Source: Alphaproteobacteria bacterium
Lineage (GTDB): Bacteria; Pseudomonadota; Alphaproteobacteria; UBA1280; UBA12223
DNA: 8,210 bases
Direction: 5' to 3'
Assembly: GCA_003450915.1 (NCBI GenBank)
Contig: DMEM01000166.1
Span: 1-8,210 of the forward strand
Shown piece by piece: positions 5,563 to 8,210 of this stretch. The notes under the pieces are model-generated. The model had not been told where the DNA came from. It was given only the letters and a program-made list of their open reading frames with translations, and did not search any database. Every line of letters starts with the position of its first letter. Position 1 is the first letter of the stretch. Made by a program: the position numbers and the translations under genes.

Positions 5563-6945
5563 ATGTTTGAGCAACTTTCAGGTAAATTAAGTGCAGTTTT
5601 TGATAAACTTTCAGCAAAAGGTTTACTTACAGAAACAGATATTAATAATTGCTTAAGAGAAATTAGAATAGCATTGCTACAAGCTGATGTTGCTTTGCCT
5701 GTAATCAAAGAGTTTTTAGAAAAAGTTAAAGAAAAAGCATTGCAAGAGTCAGTGTTAAAAGCTATTAAGCCTTCTGAACAAGTTATTAAAGTTGTTCATG
5801 ATTCTTTAGTAGAAACTTTAGGTCAAGGTGAAGAACTTGATTTAACATGTCAACCACCTGCGGTTATTTTAATGGCAGGTCTGCAGGGTTCTGGTAAAAC
5901 ATCAACAACTGCTAAAATTGCTAAAGTGTTAAAAGAGAAAAGAAATAAAAAAGTTTTACTTGTTTCTTTAGATATTTACCGTCCTGCAGCTCAAGAGCAA
6001 TTACAAACATTAGCAAATTCAATTGATGTTGGTTTTTATGGTCTAACAAATGGTGAAGACCCTCGTAAGACTGCAAAAAAGGCAATGGAAATGGCTAAAA
6101 AGCAAGCTTATGATATTGTGATGCTTGATACAGCCGGTCGTTTAGAAATAGACGATAATTTAATGACAGAGCTTAAAGACGTTAAAGAAATTGCAAATCC
6201 TATTGAAACATTACTAGTCGTTGATTCATTAACAGGTCAAGTAGCTGCTAAAGTAGCTCAAAGCTTTAAAGACTCAATTGGTCTAACAGGTTTGGTTCTT
6301 ACAAGAATTGATGGTGATGGACGTGCCGGAGCTGTATTATCAGTAAAAGGTATCACGCAAGTTCCTGTTAAGTACTTAACAACAGGGGAAACAGTAGATG
6401 CAATTCAAGAATTTGATCCAAGCAGAATTGCAAATCGTATTTTACAAATGGGTGATATTGTAGAGCTTGTTGAAAAAGCTCAAGCAGCTTTTGAAAATGA
6501 AGATGCTGAAGAAATGATGAAGTCAATGTCAAAAGGACGCTTTACATTAGTTGATCTTAAAAAGCAACTTGAAATGGTTGGTAAAATGGGTTCAATGTCT
6601 TCATTAATGAAAATGATGCCTGGTATGGGTAAATTAGCAAGTAAAATTGATCCGGCAAAAATGGATGATAAAGTTATTAAACATCAAATTGCTATAATTA
6701 ACTCAATGACTTTAAAAGAGCGTTTAAATCCAGATATTATTAAAGCTAAACGTAAAATTAGAATTGCAAAAGGTTCAGGTCTAACGGTAAATGATGTTAA
6801 TAAATTGTTAAAATCTCATAAACAAATGTCTGTAATGATGAAAAAGTTTAAAGGTGGTATGCCAGGGCTTGGTGGTCTTGGTGGAAAAATGACAAAATCT
6901 CAGCAAAACCAAATGATGAATCAAATGAAAAATTTTAAAATATAA
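5563..6945 (+). CDS. ffh: Signal recognition particle protein Ffh
   Basis: The SRP54-type GTPase that binds signal sequences emerging from the ribosome and the SRP RNA, and delivers them to FtsY. At 460 residues it has the usual length. The N domain covers about 1-95 and the G domain about 96-295: G1 GLQGSGKT (106-113), DIYRPAA (137-143), G3 DTAGR (189-193), DSLTGQ (221-226), G4 TRID (247-250) and TTGE (273-276). The methionine-rich M domain runs from about 300, with MMKMMPGMG-like clusters, and KRKIRIAKGSG (395-405) is the SRP-RNA-binding motif. The tail is Gly/Met/Gln-rich. TRIDGDGR is the alphaproteobacterial style; the following residues are AG where GG is usual. AAGGAG at 5551-5556 lies 6 nt before the ATG. 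It appears monocistronic, with its own promoter and terminator. Confidence 0.98.
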   Translation: MFEQLSGKLSAVFDKLSAKGLLTETDINNCLREIRIALLQADVALPVIKEFLEKVKEKALQESVLKAIKPSEQVIKVVHDSLVETLGQGEELDLTCQPPAVILMAGLQGSGKTSTTAKIAKVLKEKRNKKVLLVSLDIYRPAAQEQLQTLANSIDVGFYGLTNGEDPRKTAKKAMEMAKKQAYDIVMLDTAGRLEIDDNLMTELKDVKEIANPIETLLVVDSLTGQVAAKVAQSFKDSIGLTGLVLTRIDGDGRAGAVLSVKGITQVPVKYLTTGETVDAIQEFDPSRIANRILQMGDIVELVEKAQAAFENEDAEEMMKSMSKGRFTLVDLKKQLEMVGKMGSMSSLMKMMPGMGKLASKIDPAKMDDKVIKHQIAIINSMTLKERLNPDIIKAKRKIRIAKGSGLTVNDVNKLLKSHKQMSVMMKKFKGGMPGLGGLGGKMTKSQQNQMMNQMKNFKI

Positions 6946-6960
6946 GTTTTAAAGCATTAA

Positions 6961-6987
6961 AAAAGCCACCGGGTTGGTGGCTTTTTT
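6961..6987. terminator. Bidirectional terminator after ffh
   Basis: AAAAGCCACC (6961-6970), a GGGTT loop and GGTGGCTTTT form a 10-bp stem that runs into six T's on the plus strand. The A-run on the left supplies a T-run for the convergent 90-aa gene, whose stop is at 7017-7019. Confidence 0.9.
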
Positions 6988-7016
6988 CGATAGTTAAAAA
7001 TACTGTGTGTCTTACT

Positions 7017-7289
7017 TTATGCAGCAGATCTGTAAAAGTCGCAAAACATTTTTTTAGCATCTTCGTATGTTTTGCTTTCTTTTTTATCTGCATTATAAAC
7101 TTTAACTTTCCCAATCAGAACATGGTTCCAATAGACGTCATAAATATGACGTTCTTTGTTTTTGTCATGATAACAACTAATTTGCCAATCTGTTGGTAGT
7201 TCTTTTTGATGTGTTAGAAAGTAATCAGGGATGTCGACGATTTTATTAAACTCTGTATCAAAGTACAGAATAGCTGTTGAAATATTCAT
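7017..7289 (-). CDS. Hypothetical protein, 90 aa, strongly promoted
   Basis: A small soluble-looking protein, rich in aromatic and charged residues (ILYFDTEFNKI, PTDWQISCYHDKNKERHIYDVYWNHVLIGKVKVYNADKK), probably mixed alpha/beta with two strands around residues 49-65. There are two cysteines (39 and 82), and no signal peptide or membrane helix. No family recognised. GAGG (minus strand, 7301-7298) lies 8 nt before the ATG. It is convergent to ffh, sharing its terminator, and diverges from rpsP. Its promoter at 7379-7407 matches the consensus perfectly, so high or tightly repressed expression is expected. It sits where many alphaproteobacteria have ffh running directly into rpsP, so it looks like an insertion. 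Confidence 0.75.
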   Translation of the reverse strand: MNISTAILYFDTEFNKIVDIPDYFLTHQKELPTDWQISCYHDKNKERHIYDVYWNHVLIGKVKVYNADKKESKTYEDAKKMFCDFYRSAA

Positions 7290-7353
7290 AGGACAAACCT
7301 CATTTATTGTTATTGTATTGTAAGCAATATGGCTTTTTTATGAAACCTGATAT

Positions 7354-7367
7354 AGCACGAATGTGCT
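7354..7367. promoter_or_regulatory. Inverted repeat at the start of the 90-aa gene transcript
   Basis: AGCAC (7354-7358), GAAT and GTGCT (7363-7367) form a small palindrome just downstream of the expected start site (about 7372) of the leftward promoter. It could be a repressor operator or a 5'-end hairpin. The call rests on position and symmetry only. Confidence 0.3.
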
Positions 7368-7378
7368 TATGTGATAAT

Positions 7379-7407
7379 ATTATAATCCTCCGTAAAAGTG
7401 ATGTCAA
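7379..7407 (-). promoter_or_regulatory. Perfect consensus sigma70 promoter for the 90-aa gene
   Basis: Reading leftwards, TTGACA (7407-7402), a 17-nt spacer and TATAAT (7384-7379): no mismatch in either hexamer and ideal spacing. Initiation near 7372 gives a leader of about 82 nt. Confidence 0.8.
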
Positions 7408-7450
7408 TAGAAATAGGGGAATTATAAATAGTAATTTTTTAAGAAAATAC

Positions 7451-7479
7451 TTGATTATTCAGCAGTTTTGCACTATATT
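7451..7479 (+). promoter_or_regulatory. Promoter for rpsP
   Basis: TTGATT (7451-7456), a 17-nt spacer and TATATT (7474-7479). Initiation near 7486 leaves a leader of about 110 nt. It diverges from the leftward promoter at 7379-7407. The leader contains the hairpin at 7528-7545. Confidence 0.55.
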
Positions 7480-7527
7480 GAGAAAGTTATACAAGATAAA
7501 TGCATAGGCCGGCTTAAGAAATTATAA

Positions 7528-7545
7528 GAAAATATTAGTATTTTC
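7528..7545 (+). other. Hairpin in the rpsP leader
   Basis: GAAAATA (7528-7534), a TTAG loop and TATTTTC (7539-7545) are perfect 7-bp complements. CTTAA near 7513 and TTAAG near 7552 could extend it as an outer stem. There is no U-tract. It may stabilise the leader or be regulatory, but it is weak because it is almost all A-T pairs. Confidence 0.3.
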
Positions 7546-7595
7546 AGTTGTTTAAGATTCGCCATGCGCCCCAGTTATTTATAGGAGAAATAAAG

Positions 7596-7967
7596 ATGGC
7601 TGTAAAAATTAGATTAGCAAGATCAGGTGGTAGAAAGAAACTTCCTTTCTACACAGTAGTAGCAACAGATGCAAGAATGCCAAGAGATGGTAGATTCTTA
7701 GAAAAATTAGGTTTCTACAACCCAACAGAAAGCTTTGGTGCTGAAAGAACAAGATTAGACAAAGAAGCAATCACTAAGTGGTTAGAAAAAGGTGCTCAGC
7801 CAACAGAAACTCTACAAAAAATGTTCATTAAAGAAGGCATTGGTTCAGAGAAACAAATCGCTAAATGGACTAAGTCAATTGCTGAAAAAGGCGCTATTGC
7901 TAAAGCTAAAAAAGAAGCAGAAGAAGCTAAAAAAGCTGCTGAAGCTGCTGCTGAAGCTGCAGAATAG
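7596..7967 (+). CDS. rpsP: 30S ribosomal protein S16
   Basis: A primary assembly protein of the 30S subunit, bound to 16S rRNA. The core starts with the classic MAVKIRLARSGGRKKLPFYTVV, followed by ATDARMPRDGRFLEKLGFYNP (23-43), then LDKEAITKWLEKGAQPTETL (54-73), which is diagnostic. At 123 residues it is longer than the ~82-residue E. coli protein. The extra is a C-terminal extension from about residue 84, ending in an Ala/Lys/Glu helix (97-123) of the kind common in alphaproteobacteria. The ATG at 7596 is chosen because the family begins there and AGGAG (7583-7587) lies 8 nt upstream; the frame stays open to an ATG at 7548, which is unlikely to be used. It has its own promoter and terminator and is not followed by rimM or trmD. 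Confidence 0.98.
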   Translation: MAVKIRLARSGGRKKLPFYTVVATDARMPRDGRFLEKLGFYNPTESFGAERTRLDKEAITKWLEKGAQPTETLQKMFIKEGIGSEKQIAKWTKSIAEKGAIAKAKKEAEEAKKAAEAAAEAAE

Positions 7968-7985
7968 TCTTTTTTATAAAGATTT

Positions 7986-8019
7986 AAAGAAGAGCTCTCA
8001 TTTGAGGGTTCTTTTTTTT
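7986..8019 (+). terminator. Terminator after rpsP
   Basis: AAAGAA...CTCTCA (7986-8000) pairs with TGAGGGTTCTTT (8003-8014), with a GAG bulge on the left arm and one G-U pair, and continues into a run of eight T's (8012-8019). It starts about 19 nt after the rpsP stop, so rpsP is probably a single-gene transcript. Confidence 0.75.
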
Positions 8020-8046
8020 ATGTGAAAATTATTGCCTAATATATTG

Positions 8047-8063
8047 ATCGATTGTTTTTAGGT
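8047..8063. repeat. Short direct repeat, copy A
   Basis: ATCGATTGTTTTTAGGT recurs at 8148-8162 as ATCGATTGTTTAGGT, identical apart from two fewer T's. The copies lie on either side of the hairpins at 8082-8134. Confidence 0.45.
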
Positions 8064-8081
8064 AAAGAAAGTATATGAGAA

Positions 8082-8102
8082 TTACTATATTAATGATAGT
8101 AA
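8082..8102. other. Hairpin beside the right-end terminator
   Basis: TTACTAT (8082-8088) and ATAGTAA (8096-8102) are perfect 7-bp complements with a 7-nt loop. The hairpin lies directly left of a stronger one, so the two stand in tandem. Confidence 0.35.
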
Positions 8103-8103
8103 C

Positions 8104-8134
8104 AAAAAAATCGCTACTTTAGAGTAGCGATTTT
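8104..8134. terminator. Strong hairpin terminator, probably for a minus-strand gene beyond the right edge
   Basis: AAAATCGCTACT (8107-8118), a TTAG loop and AGTAGCGATTTT (8123-8134) form a perfect 12-bp stem. On the minus strand it runs into a T-run (complement of A's 8104-8110). On the plus strand there are only four T's. rpsP already has a terminator, so this one more likely ends a leftward transcript entering from outside the window. Confidence 0.7.
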
Positions 8135-8139
8135 AGTCT

Positions 8140-8176
8140 GATGTTTTATCGATTGTTTAGGTGATGTTTTGTCGAT
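8140..8176. repeat. Tandem 14-bp repeat with 23-bp period, plus repeat copy B
   Basis: GATGTTTTATCGAT (8140-8153) and GATGTTTTGTCGAT (8163-8176) differ at one base and are 23 bp apart. The spacer includes the AGGT end of repeat copy B (8148-8162). No gene is supported here. One minus-strand frame is open from the right edge but stops inside the terminator stem. Confidence 0.5.
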
Positions 8177-8210
8177 ATAAGTTTTTTTCGTAGATAATAT
8201 TTCATAAAAA

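Noticed and set aside
8113..8209. Minus-strand frame open from the right edge (ends ...KIATLK) as a partial gene
   Set aside because: Its stop lies inside the stem of the terminator hairpin, which is unlikely for a translated gene, and about 32 codons of Lys/Thr-rich sequence give no recognisable domain.
1..8210. tRNA genes, CRISPR arrays, insertion sequences
   Set aside because: GTTCGAAT-like strings occur only inside coding sequence (near 2797 and 4912) without a cloverleaf. There is no regularly spaced repeat array, and no transposase or terminal inverted repeats were seen.

Overview
This is an AT-rich bacterial chromosomal segment using the standard code. Three housekeeping genes are certain: ftsY (minus strand), ffh (plus strand) and rpsP (plus strand). 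The Ffh G4/closing-loop sequence (TRIDGDGR) and the Ala/Lys/Glu-rich C-terminal tail on ribosomal protein S16 fit an alphaproteobacterium. The low G+C suggests a host-associated or reduced lineage. That assignment is inference; no species is named.

Left part (1-1950). A sigma70-type promoter overlapped by a perfect 10-bp inverted repeat precedes two tandem plus-strand genes for small four-helix membrane proteins. They are clearly paralogues (shared P-x-A, NL and AGWxAW motifs, SKK and YD) and are separated by a strong hairpin terminator. Next is a solitary ParA/MinD-type ATPase whose upstream region carries a good -24/-12 (sigma54) promoter match. A bidirectional terminator ends this block.

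Middle (1952-5213, all minus strand). In order of transcription these are a 405-aa protein of unknown function, ftsY, a 104-aa degenerate receiver-like protein probably cotranscribed with ftsY, and a 170-aa protein of unknown function with its own promoter. The 405-aa gene uses G+C-richer codons than its neighbours and sits between the two SRP GTPase genes.

Right part (5214-8210). A divergent promoter pair drives the 405-aa gene leftwards and ffh rightwards, the latter with a leader of about 210 nt. ffh ends in a bidirectional terminator shared with a convergent 90-aa gene of unknown function, which has the only perfect consensus promoter seen here (TTGACA-17-TATAAT). Then comes rpsP with its own promoter and its own terminator, so it is separated from ffh and is not followed by rimM. 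The right end holds repeats and hairpins but no gene that I can support.

Functionally, Ffh and FtsY are the partner GTPases of co-translational protein targeting: Ffh binds the signal sequence and SRP RNA, and FtsY is the membrane-side receptor. No SRP RNA gene was seen. Ffh, FtsY and ParA all belong to the SIMIBI class of NTPases, but nothing else links ParA to the other two. The remaining five proteins (two membrane paralogues, 104, 170, 405 and 90 aa being the soluble ones) have no function that I can recognise beyond the receiver-like fold of the 104-aa protein.
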